21,177 bases of DNA from Bacteroidaceae bacterium (lineage in GTDB: Bacteria; Bacteroidota; Bacteroidia; Bacteroidales; Bacteroidaceae). Positions 1 through 6,762 of the stretch are shown piece by piece. The stretch lies in the NCBI GenBank assembly GCA_900771425.1, contig CAAGNV010000007.1, forward strand, positions 1-21,177, in the 5' to 3' direction. A program made the translations under genes and the position numbers. Under the pieces are notes generated by a model. That model had not been told where the DNA came from, did no database searches, and was given only the letters and a program-made list of their open reading frames with translations. Numbering within the stretch: the stretch's first letter is position 1; every line of letters starts with the position of its first letter.

Positions 1-391
1 AAAAGCCTTTATGCGGCTCGTCCTCTTGAGTCCGAAAGCCTTGGTGTCGATTCTGCTCATGATGGTCTTGTAGAAATTGTGTATCAATGCAGTAAGTAGA
101 AGGAAGGCAGTGTTCTCAGCCATGAACGACTTTGGGAGTCTGTTCCATCCGAATCCGTTGTTCATATCGTCAAAGATGCGATGTCACATCCTCCACGCAT
201 GAGCCTCCGCAGAAGTACACGCTCATCAGCGAACGGACAATCTCACTGTACTGGTACCCGATGATACTGCTGCATCTCTGACCCAGTGTAGAGTCGATAA
301 CGGATGAAAGCATGGAGCCAAATTGCTCCATGACCATATAAATTTCTCCAAAAGGTGTGAGTTTCTCAGATTTTATTTGTATCTTTGCCAT
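1..391 (-). pseudogene. IS1380-family transposase, internally deleted and frameshifted
   Basis: Reading from 391 downward, the first 73 codons begin MAKIQIKSEKLTPFG and reach GGSCVEDVTSHL, which I recognise as the N-terminus of Bacteroidales IS1380-type DDE transposases; a stop follows at 170-172. In a different frame, 180 to 1 encodes a second block starting RIFDDMNNGFGW and containing AENTAFLLLTALIHNFYK, which belongs near the C-terminus of the same family. Full-length members are a little over 400 residues, so roughly 250-300 residues, including most of the catalytic core, are missing at a junction near 170-182. The join is out of frame, so no fusion product is made. The reading frame is still open at base 1. 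Confidence 0.8.
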
Positions 392-488
392 GTCAATACA
401 GATTTTTGCTTGATTTCTAATTGCAACACTAAGTTAAGTGAAAAAGCTGACATGACAAAATTCTGGGCAACCTTTTATTGCTCAGGGT
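1..488 (-). mobile_element. IS1380-family insertion sequence remnant (left part cut by window edge)
   Basis: The element is recognised from its transposase remnant, read on the minus strand. The non-coding leader between the transposase start (391) and about 480-488 is probably the IS end: on the minus strand it opens with CCCTGAGCAATAAAAGG. IS1380-family ends commonly start with CC, but the matching inverted end lies outside the window, so this boundary is tentative. The element stops only about 45 bases before the lipoprotein gene at 533. It cannot transpose on its own because the transposase has lost most of its middle. Confidence 0.65.
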
Positions 489-532
489 ATTAAAAACATA
501 AATTACATAAGTGTTGCGGAATTAAGGCACAA

Positions 533-1816
533 ATGAAAAAATTATTATTACCAATAATGGTCATTGCTGCTTTCACATTTGTAGGCTGCAAGGATGACGA
601 CTCGGTTGTTGAGTCAACCAAAGAAAAACTGAATGTCATTAATCTTCGTTCCGCGGGCAAGGTGGTGGAAGATGCCAAATACAACCTTGCAAACTGCAAA
701 CCCGAAAAGTCAAGGGAGACCTTGGAGTCTTTCAGATATGTAGAATCGCCTCAATTGTATTATATGGACTATGCGGCAGATGTAGATTGGAATAAGTTGC
801 TGAGCGACAGCGATAACCGTATAGCTCGTTATGATTCGGATGAAGAGAACCGACGTAAATATAATCTGGTATTGAATACTCCACCTGCTGCCGCCAACTT
901 CGATGGGGGTGCATGTTCCGGATTCGTATGTCACAACACAGCGGGCGACTTGCTCTTCTGCCGTAATTTTGACGACGATACAGATCCGATGGTCGTCATC
1001 TTCAATAAAGATGTCAAGCCGGGTGAGTATAAGAACGTGATGATGTGTCCATGGCATGAAATGGATTACACCAACCTTGAAAATTCTCTTACCTTGCCGA
1101 CATTTGCCTTGGACGGCATGAACGAAAAGGGCTTCTGTGCCGCAATCTTCCAACTGCCAGACTTTCAGAGCAATGGCAGCGACACCATTGTTGACCCTAT
1201 TGAAAACATGACACCAAGGCCTTTCGGTCCGGACCAGAACACTGGAAAAAAACAAATAACCACTCTGTTCATCATCAACCGTCTGCTAACCAACTGCGCA
1301 ACGGTCGAGGAGGCTGTCAGTTATCTCCAGTCCCTTGACTATACGGCTACGTATCAAAGGCTCAATGCCCATTTCTATGTAGCCGATGCAAGTGGTAAGT
1401 ATCTCACCTTGGAATACTGGAAAGGCAGTCAGGGGCAGGACTCATTGTTAGTCCTTACGCCAGAAGACCGCCTCCAATCGATGCACAATTCACTTATTCA
1501 GGTGCCGTATGAGTATAATTGTATAGAGAATTATTATTGCAATCCTGAAGCATCCTCCACATATAGAGGAGATTATTGGCAGTATTTTTTCTCGGGAAAG
1601 ACACGTGCTACTAATTTGATGTCGCATTATTCATTGGTGATGGACGAAGAGGAAGCGTTACGTTGCCTGCAACATGGTTGCTTCGCTGCAGATGCGATGG
1701 GCAAAGTCACCGACTGGTCTTGTGTATATAACCCTGTAAAACAAACGGTGCTGTTCAACATGCACGATAATCTGTCGAAAGTCTATTCGATTGACCTAAA
1801 GGATGCTTTGAAGTAA
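533..1816 (+). CDS. Choloylglycine-hydrolase/C45-like Ntn hydrolase, surface lipoprotein
   Basis: This 427-residue protein begins with a lipoprotein signal (hydrophobic residues 4-17, lipobox FVGC, Cys19). CKDDDS after the cleavage site resembles the Bacteroidetes lipoprotein export signal, so surface exposure is likely. The Ntn-hydrolase signature is at 127-147: ACSGF, then RNFD. Taking Cys128 as nucleophile, Arg144 and Asp147 lie at +16 and +19, the spacing of Cys2, Arg18 and Asp21 in bile salt hydrolase and penicillin V acylase. The family cleaves linear amide C-N bonds (bile-acid conjugates, penicillin V, N-acyl amides) after self-processing exposes the Cys; the substrate here cannot be told. 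A pro-region of about 108 residues separates the lipid anchor from the nucleophile. No clear -7 box precedes the gene, and the IS remnant ends about 45 bases upstream. Confidence 0.8.
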   Translation: MKKLLLPIMVIAAFTFVGCKDDDSVVESTKEKLNVINLRSAGKVVEDAKYNLANCKPEKSRETLESFRYVESPQLYYMDYAADVDWNKLLSDSDNRIARYDSDEENRRKYNLVLNTPPAAANFDGGACSGFVCHNTAGDLLFCRNFDDDTDPMVVIFNKDVKPGEYKNVMMCPWHEMDYTNLENSLTLPTFALDGMNEKGFCAAIFQLPDFQSNGSDTIVDPIENMTPRPFGPDQNTGKKQITTLFIINRLLTNCATVEEAVSYLQSLDYTATYQRLNAHFYVADASGKYLTLEYWKGSQGQDSLLVLTPEDRLQSMHNSLIQVPYEYNCIENYYCNPEASSTYRGDYWQYFFSGKTRATNLMSHYSLVMDEEEALRCLQHGCFAADAMGKVTDWSCVYNPVKQTVLFNMHDNLSKVYSIDLKDALK

Positions 1817-1860
1817 GGTTCAGCAATTCATCTTTCTAAGAGTAATAGCAATATAAGAAT

Positions 1861-1895
1861 ACCCACTGATATTGAGTGCTAAAATGTCAGTGGGT
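1861..1895. terminator. 9-bp inverted repeat after the Ntn hydrolase gene
   Basis: ACCCACTGA at 1861-1869 is matched by TCAGTGGGT at 1887-1895, with a 17-base loop, about 45 bases past the stop codon. No T-run follows on either strand, so it is a stable hairpin or a weak terminator rather than a classical intrinsic one. It would also stop a transcript from the minus-strand promoter at 2021-2052. Confidence 0.4.
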
Positions 1896-2020
1896 TAATA
1901 GATTCCCGGGGACGGTTCTGCGATGCGCTATGACTTCGATACAAAATTAATTGTACTCATAAACACAAAAAAGCATTAAGTTAAACAATATGGGGTTGCA
2001 CCCGAATATTAATTACGATG

Positions 2021-2052
2021 CAAAGATAAACATTATTCTTTTAATAGCCAAA
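2021..2052 (-). promoter_or_regulatory. Orphan Bacteroidetes promoter with no gene behind it
   Basis: On the minus strand TTTG (2049-2052) is followed after exactly 20 bases by TATCTTTG (2021-2028), a full match to the phylum's -33/-7 consensus. Transcription would run toward 1860 through about 150 bases without a convincing ORF and reach the hairpin at 1861-1895. It may drive a small RNA or be left over from a lost gene or mobile element. The rest of 1896-2340 is AT-rich, and I see no gene in it. Confidence 0.45.
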
Positions 2053-2368
2053 GTTGCGAAATTTTTGCAAATCAAAATCAAAGAACGCACACGACACATA
2101 ATATATACTATAGATAGTTGTATGCTGAATCTACAAACACTCTATGATGCGCAGTGGTGCAAAAGTCAACCAGTAACTCCAGAAAATGTGAATTTGTGAA
2201 TTTACTTTGCGCGCATATAAAGCGTTATATATATAATATAGTAATATATTATTTTTTAATCTACCGTTCAATCTTTAACTCACTCATACATAGCGCGATT
2301 TGGACAAATTAACAAATTACGACAGCGGAGGATGTGCGGGGAACAGAGACCACCCCCCCCTCTCAGAA

Positions 2369-2571
2369 CCGTCTGTAAGACGGTACAGCACATGACTAAG
2401 CGATGTAGCGTTCTCCAGACGCTCATGTAGTGTATCGTAGACTATCCCTGCACACCTTCACTACGTTACGGTGTACAGGGTTATTGACCACTCGCTGCGC
2501 TCGTTGTAGCCTCCTCCAGACGCTTGTGGAATGAAAGCATATTTCCCCTCACTCCAAATGTCGGAAGAACC
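2369..2571 (-). repeat. Modular intergenic repeat, copy A (order S2'-core'-S3-core'-S1')
   Basis: Three modules are shared with copy B at 12285-12492. Bases 2369-2423 are the reverse complement of 12332-12386 (equal length). Bases 2450-2524 match 12418-12492 in the same orientation (equal length). Bases 2513-2571 are the reverse complement of 12285-12343 (59 bases, about 5 differences). The modules meet at a 12-bp core, YCTCCAGACGCT, at 2412-2423 and 2513-2524. Small hairpins are visible: CCGTC/GACGG at 2369-2383 and ACACC/GGTGT at 2452-2474. No ORF is supported. Confidence 0.75.
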
Positions 2572-2656
2572 AGAAATCGGTCGTATCATGGCATGAAATG
2601 GTCATTTCATGGCATAAAACGATCATTTCATGCCATGATACCATCGTTTTATGCCG
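2567..2656. repeat. 21-bp tandem array A with interleaved palindromes
   Basis: Units start at 2588, 2609 and 2630 with a partial one at 2651, each beginning ATGSCAT; a degenerate unit may precede them. Bases 2584-2600 and 2624-2640 form a perfect 17-bp inverted repeat (TATCATGGCATGAAATG and its complement). Bases 2611-2623 and 2643-2655 form a perfect 13-bp one (GGCATAAAACGAT). The two pairs interlock (A-B-A'-B'), so they cannot both fold as simple nested hairpins. Bases 2593-2610 also form a palindrome with an 8-bp stem and a 2-base loop. The array directly abuts copy A. Confidence 0.8.
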
Positions 2657-2721
2657 TGTTGTCTCTGTAGGAACCATGCATGAGGGTTGATACATCCATA
2701 TGTGATGGCTAACGCACCTAA

Positions 2722-2761
2722 TAAAAAGACATGCAACCTCTGTATTGGAAGTTGCATGTCT
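2722..2761 (-). terminator. Intrinsic terminator of the 5'-nucleotidase-like gene
   Basis: AGACATGCAAC (2727-2737) pairs perfectly with GTTGCATGTCT (2751-2761). On the minus strand this 11-bp stem is followed by TTTTT, 60 bases after the stop codon at 2821. Confidence 0.8.
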
Positions 2762-2820
2762 ATGTCATTGAATGTGTGCGCCCGTGCATCTTACTGGCAC
2801 TTGCCATTAGCCGCGCACCA

Positions 2821-4245
2821 TCACTTCTTGATGATTGTTGCCCTGTGGCTGCCTTTGTAGTCGATTGAAGGGTGAGTCTTGAAGTAGTCGAGTACATAGT
2901 CGGAGCATGCACGGAAGGTGCTGGTGCCGGCGTCGCTCTTTGGTGCAGGCAGTATGGCAGTGACGTATGAGTTGGTGACGAACTTGTACTTCTTCTTGAG
3001 GTCGAACTTGCTGCCGTCGAGGTTGCGTATCTTGATGCCCGTCGGCTTCTTGTCCTTATCGACAGTCATCTCATACTGAATGCCGCTGACGTATGGTATT
3101 TGGTCTTCGTCATAGTAGAAGCAGTCCATGATGTACTGGGCTACTTCCTTGCCTGTGATTTCGTACTTCACGGCTTCGTTGCCGAATGGGTCGAGGCGCA
3201 GTACGTCGCTGAGTTTCATCGGTCCGGCAGGGAATGAGTCGAAGCGTACGCCGCCTCCGTTCTGCAGGGCTATGTCGCACCCGGTCTCAGCTGCCAGGGC
3301 GTCGCATACCATGTTGCCGAGTTCCTCGCAGTTGGTGAAGTCAGATGCTACGGTCACGACTGTCTTTTCCAGTTCGGGATTGTCCATGAATATCTTCATC
3401 AGCCTATCTACGTCGGCATTGATGTTCTTGCCTGCGCTGAGGTTGATTTGCTTTGACGTACGGCCGGTTACCTTGCCTCCGTCGAGGGTGATGGTCGAGA
3501 GGGTAGCGTACTTCAGTTTGTTCTTTGCCTGAGTGATGAGCACTCCGTTGTGGAAGTCGTTATCAGGGGTCAGCGTATGCGTGTGTCCGCCGATGATTTC
3601 GTCGAAGAACGGATAGCGCTCGGCTGTCTGGATGTCAGCCTCATATCCATCGTGCGACAGCAGTATCATCACGTCGCACTGGTCGCGCAGCGACTGATAC
3701 TGAGGTATGATGGAGTCGGCCGGTGCGAAGCGTACCAGTTTCACGTTCGACGGATGGCTGTCGGGTATGCCGCTGAGGTTGGTCTGTATTGCTCCCAGCA
3801 AGCATATTTTCGTGTCGTGTGCCGTCAGTGTGGTGTATGGTTTCAGTCCGAGGTTGAGGTCGGACGGAACGGTGGCATTGCAACACAGGAACGGGAAGTT
3901 GGCGAGTGTGATGACTGTCCGCAGGCCGTCAGGACCCGTGTCCCACTCGTGGTTGCCCAGTGCTGAGGCGTTGAAACCTATGGCATTCATCAGTGCCACC
4001 ATCGGGTAGCCGGGGATGGCATAGCGGTCGTTGTATGGATTGCCGGTGCGGTTGTCACCGCCTGAGAGCACGATGAGTTCGGGGTCAATCTGACGCAGAC
4101 TGTCGGCAACGAATGCCAGTCGTGGCATCTGGTCGATGGTGGCGTGCATGTCGTTGACCGAAAGGATGTTGATGGTCTTCTGCTGAGCCATTGCTGACAT
4201 AGAGAGTGTGGCAACGGCTACTGCTAATAGTGGCTTAAATTTCAT
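2821..4245 (-). CDS. Periplasmic 5'-nucleotidase / UshA-type metallophosphatase
   Basis: A 474-residue exported enzyme with a Sec signal peptide (residues 1-20, cut after SAMA). The N-terminal calcineurin-like metallophosphatase has all metal-binding motifs in order: NDMHA (31-35), GGD (62-64), GNHE (97-100), LSHDG (196-200) and GGHTHT (219-224). The C-terminal 5_nucleotid_C domain carries NGGGVR (329-334) and FVTNSY (422-427). The family hydrolyses 5'-nucleotides, UDP-sugars or 2',3'-cyclic nucleotides outside the cytoplasm to salvage nucleosides and phosphate; the exact substrate is not readable. It lies downstream of the GH51 gene on the same strand across a 188-bp repeat-rich spacer with no visible promoter, so read-through from the GH51 promoter is possible. 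It has its own terminator at 2722-2761. Confidence 0.9.
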   Translation of the reverse strand: MKFKPLLAVAVATLSMSAMAQQKTINILSVNDMHATIDQMPRLAFVADSLRQIDPELIVLSGGDNRTGNPYNDRYAIPGYPMVALMNAIGFNASALGNHEWDTGPDGLRTVITLANFPFLCCNATVPSDLNLGLKPYTTLTAHDTKICLLGAIQTNLSGIPDSHPSNVKLVRFAPADSIIPQYQSLRDQCDVMILLSHDGYEADIQTAERYPFFDEIIGGHTHTLTPDNDFHNGVLITQAKNKLKYATLSTITLDGGKVTGRTSKQINLSAGKNINADVDRLMKIFMDNPELEKTVVTVASDFTNCEELGNMVCDALAAETGCDIALQNGGGVRFDSFPAGPMKLSDVLRLDPFGNEAVKYEITGKEVAQYIMDCFYYDEDQIPYVSGIQYEMTVDKDKKPTGIKIRNLDGSKFDLKKKYKFVTNSYVTAILPAPKSDAGTSTFRACSDYVLDYFKTHPSIDYKGSHRATIIKK

Positions 4246-4268
4246 GTGTGATTTATCTACTTAACTAC

Positions 4269-4433
4269 TAATCTCTAAAAAGTTGTTAGCCATTAGCCAT
4301 TGGCCATTGGCTCTCATCTCTAATCTCTAAAAAGCTGTTAGCCATTAGCCATTGGCCATTGGCTCTAATCTCTAATCTCTTATCTCTAATCTCCTAATCT
4401 CCTAATTTACTACTTAACTCCTTAACTCCTAAT
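4269..4433. repeat. Simple tandem repeats between two minus-strand genes
   Basis: A 52-bp unit starting TAATCTCTAAAAAG and containing AGCCATTAGCCATTGGCC occurs at 4269-4320 and again from 4321 for about 45 bases, nearly identical. It is followed by a run of TAATCTC-type heptamers degenerating into TTAACTCC octamers up to the GH51 stop codon. This fills almost the whole spacer, and no promoter box is seen in it. Confidence 0.85.
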
Positions 4434-6407
4434 CTACTTAATCTTGTACATCACGAAGGTCTTGGCAGGCACGCTGACGCAGAACGATGGTGAGTCGAAC
4501 TGTGCCTGAGTAGTCTTCGGAGTATATTGTGTTGGGTTGTCGAGAGTGTTCTCACCGTCCATGTTGTCGGCAGTGAATGTAGTGACTTCAGCACTGACTG
4601 CCCCCTTGAAGTAACCCTTCTTGATGTCGATGAGGATAGACTGCGCCTTGTCGGTGGTGTTGGCAATCTTCACGATGACGGTCTTCGATGGCTTGTCGAT
4701 TACTGAACTTGCAAATATGCCTTCGTCGCCGTTCTTCAGCGCGTTGCCCTTCTTGGTAATCTCGCATGGTATGGCGTTGGTACCCTTGTTGTTAGAGTAC
4801 ATCGACTGTACGTACCATGAACATGAACGGAACGAACGGAGGTTGTCGTACCATATCATGTCTGGGCGCCACTGCCAGCCATCGACGTGAGCAAACAGAG
4901 GTGCATAGGTTGCCATCTCCACTACGTCGGCATTGCGCTCTACACCAGTGAGGAACGCTGCCTCGAGCAATGCAGCCTCGAAGTGGTTCCACTTCTTGCC
5001 TGCACCGTGGCATGCATATTCGCCGGCAAATACCTTCGGACCCTTGCGGTCGTAGTTGTCGTAGCGTGTACCGCTCTTCAGGAACCATGACTCAGGACGG
5101 TAGAAGTGTTCATCGACGAGGTCGGCGCCAATCTTACGCATCTCAGGCCACAGGAAGTTGAACTTGTCGCCTTCAGAGTCAGGACCCGATGTGCCGATAA
5201 TCTTGATATTTGGATACTGCTTGCGTACCTGATCCACGAAAGGTTTCAGGTGGTCGATGTATGTCTGGCCCCACTGCTCGTTGCCTATTGCCACGTACTT
5301 CAGTCCGAATGGTTCAGGGTGCCCCATGTCGGCACGGAGCTTAGCCCATGAGTTCTTCTGAGGGTCGCCGTTGGCGAATTCAATCAGGTCGAGCACGTCG
5401 TCGATGTAAGGTTGTAGTTCATCGACAGGCTGGTGCGCCTTCTCCGAGCTGTTCTGGAACTGGCATGCCAAACCTACGCTGATGACAGGCAGCGGCGCAG
5501 CACCAATCTCCTCGCACAGCTGGAAGTATTCGAAGAATCCGAGACCGTAACTCTGGTAGTAGTCAGGGAAGAAACGATAGTCGAAGGTGTAGTGCCAGCG
5601 GTTCTCGTTCAGCGGGCGGTTCTCGACCGGACCGACCGAGTTCTTCCACTGATAGCGTGATGCGAGGTCGGTACCTTCGACGATACATCCGCCTGGGAAG
5701 CGGAATACGCCCGGATGCAGGTCGGCCAGTGCCTGAGCCAAGTCCTTGCGCATGCCGTTCTCGTGTCCTTTCCATGTGTCGGCAGGGAAGAGGCTTATGT
5801 GTTCGAGGTCAACCACTGCACTGCCACGGCTGAGCATCAGACGGAGCGTACCGCGGTTGACAGTCTTCGAAGCCTTCATGCTGACTGTATATTTCTTCCA
5901 TTCTTTCGAGTCGATGGTGATTTCCTTCTCGGTGAACTGCTGACGCTCGTCCATCGTCGATGGGTCGCACATCATGACGCGTACCTTGCCGGTGCCGCCG
6001 TTCGGGACACGTGCCCATACCGAGAAGCGATATTCGCTGCCTTTCTGGTAGCCGATGCCGAAGAAACCTTCGTTTTCAACACCCGAGAACTTGTCATTAT
6101 GACCGCTGTAGCCCACACGGATATAGTGCGGATTCTTGTCGAACGGACCGTCGTTCAGCAACTTGACGTTACCGAATACGCTCCAGCCCATGTAGTTGTC
6201 AGGGAACTCGAACGAACGGTTCTTGACTAACTCGCCGTATAGACCGCCGTCGGCAGCATAGTTGATGTCTTCAAAGAAAATGCCATACATGGTGGAAGGA
6301 ATTGGAGCCCCCACCTTCTTCGGCATGATGCCCAGTTCGTAGTCCTGAGCCTGTGTCCCTAAGACAGCCATTGCCATGCAAAGTGCCAATGTTAGTTTTT
6401 TGTTCAT
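4434..6407 (-). CDS. GH51 alpha-L-arabinofuranosidase, exported
   Basis: A 657-residue protein with a signal peptide (residues 1-20, cut before QDYEL), so periplasmic or outer-surface. The start of the GH51 fold is at 36-65 (PSTMYGIFFEDINYAADGG), a CBM-like beta-sandwich insert at about 70-210, and the catalytic barrel follows. The general acid/base lies in GNEQWG (Glu377) and the nucleophile in AGEYACHG (Glu463). The C-terminal alpha-L-AF beta domain runs from about 520 to 657. The family releases terminal arabinofuranose from arabinoxylan, arabinan or arabinogalactan, fitting a gut or rumen polysaccharide degrader. Length is normal for Bacteroidetes members of this type. No SusC/SusD pair is next to it, so it is not in a visible polysaccharide utilisation locus. 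Its promoter is at 6448-6477. Confidence 0.92.
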   Translation of the reverse strand: MNKKLTLALCMAMAVLGTQAQDYELGIMPKKVGAPIPSTMYGIFFEDINYAADGGLYGELVKNRSFEFPDNYMGWSVFGNVKLLNDGPFDKNPHYIRVGYSGHNDKFSGVENEGFFGIGYQKGSEYRFSVWARVPNGGTGKVRVMMCDPSTMDERQQFTEKEITIDSKEWKKYTVSMKASKTVNRGTLRLMLSRGSAVVDLEHISLFPADTWKGHENGMRKDLAQALADLHPGVFRFPGGCIVEGTDLASRYQWKNSVGPVENRPLNENRWHYTFDYRFFPDYYQSYGLGFFEYFQLCEEIGAAPLPVISVGLACQFQNSSEKAHQPVDELQPYIDDVLDLIEFANGDPQKNSWAKLRADMGHPEPFGLKYVAIGNEQWGQTYIDHLKPFVDQVRKQYPNIKIIGTSGPDSEGDKFNFLWPEMRKIGADLVDEHFYRPESWFLKSGTRYDNYDRKGPKVFAGEYACHGAGKKWNHFEAALLEAAFLTGVERNADVVEMATYAPLFAHVDGWQWRPDMIWYDNLRSFRSCSWYVQSMYSNNKGTNAIPCEITKKGNALKNGDEGIFASSVIDKPSKTVIVKIANTTDKAQSILIDIKKGYFKGAVSAEVTTFTADNMDGENTLDNPTQYTPKTTQAQFDSPSFCVSVPAKTFVMYKIK

Positions 6408-6447
6408 AATGTCTGTTTTTTAGTTTGATTATAAATGGAATTGTCTG

Positions 6448-6477
6448 CAAATATACGCATTTTATTCCAATTACAAA
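6448..6477 (-). promoter_or_regulatory. Promoter of the GH51 gene
   Basis: On the minus strand TTTG (6474-6477) and TATATTTG (6448-6455) are 18 bases apart, the Bacteroidetes -33/-7 arrangement, about 40 bases before the ATG. The 355-base divergent gap 6408-6762 holds this promoter and the plus-strand one at 6604-6611. Confidence 0.75.
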
Positions 6478-6603
6478 GAATTATACCGACAAAATCAATT
6501 ATGCCACAGTCTCATGACTCACATTAATTGTGATTTTCTTTCATGACGCAACATATTATTGCACTTTTTATGCGTTTTCTTCGTTAATGAAAAAACTTTT
6601 TCT

Positions 6604-6611
6604 TACCTTTG
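6604..6611 (+). promoter_or_regulatory. -7 box upstream of the large secreted protein
   Basis: TACCTTTG matches the -7 consensus. The -33 region near 6571-6583 is T-rich (TTTTCTTCG) without a clean TTTG. If used, the leader is about 145 bases long. Confidence 0.5.
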
Positions 6612-6660
6612 TACCCACATTATATATTATAAGAGGTGAACCGCCGTCAAGTAATCATAT

Positions 6661-6711
6661 AATGACCACAAAACAAAAAGCATATAACTTGAGCAAAAAG
6701 AAATCAAATTA
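6661..6711 (+). other. Possible 16-codon leader ORF in the 5' UTR
   Basis: ATG at 6661 opens MTTKQKAYNLSKKKSN, ending in TAA at 6709-6711, wholly inside the predicted leader of the gene at 6763. It may be a leader peptide or chance; it is the tail of a longer frame open from 6530 that has no other support. Confidence 0.2.
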
Positions 6712-6762
6712 ACCACTGATAAATCAACCAAATCAATATTAATAACTTAAAATCAAATTTTT

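Noticed and set aside
380..387. Plus-strand TATCTTTG that could drive the lipoprotein gene at 533
   Set aside because: No TTG lies at the -33 distance, and it sits over the transposase start; probably coincidence.
1990..2199. 69-codon plus-strand frame in the first large gap
   Set aside because: It overlaps the minus-strand promoter, is low-complexity Ile/Lys/Asn-rich, has no homology I recognise, and no promoter precedes it.
2341..2400. Group II intron domain (GACGGTTCTGAGAGGGG on the minus strand resembles intron sequence near domain IV)
   Set aside because: No maturase, no domain V hairpin and no boundary motif; the matching module in copy B lacks the intron-like part. Too short to claim.
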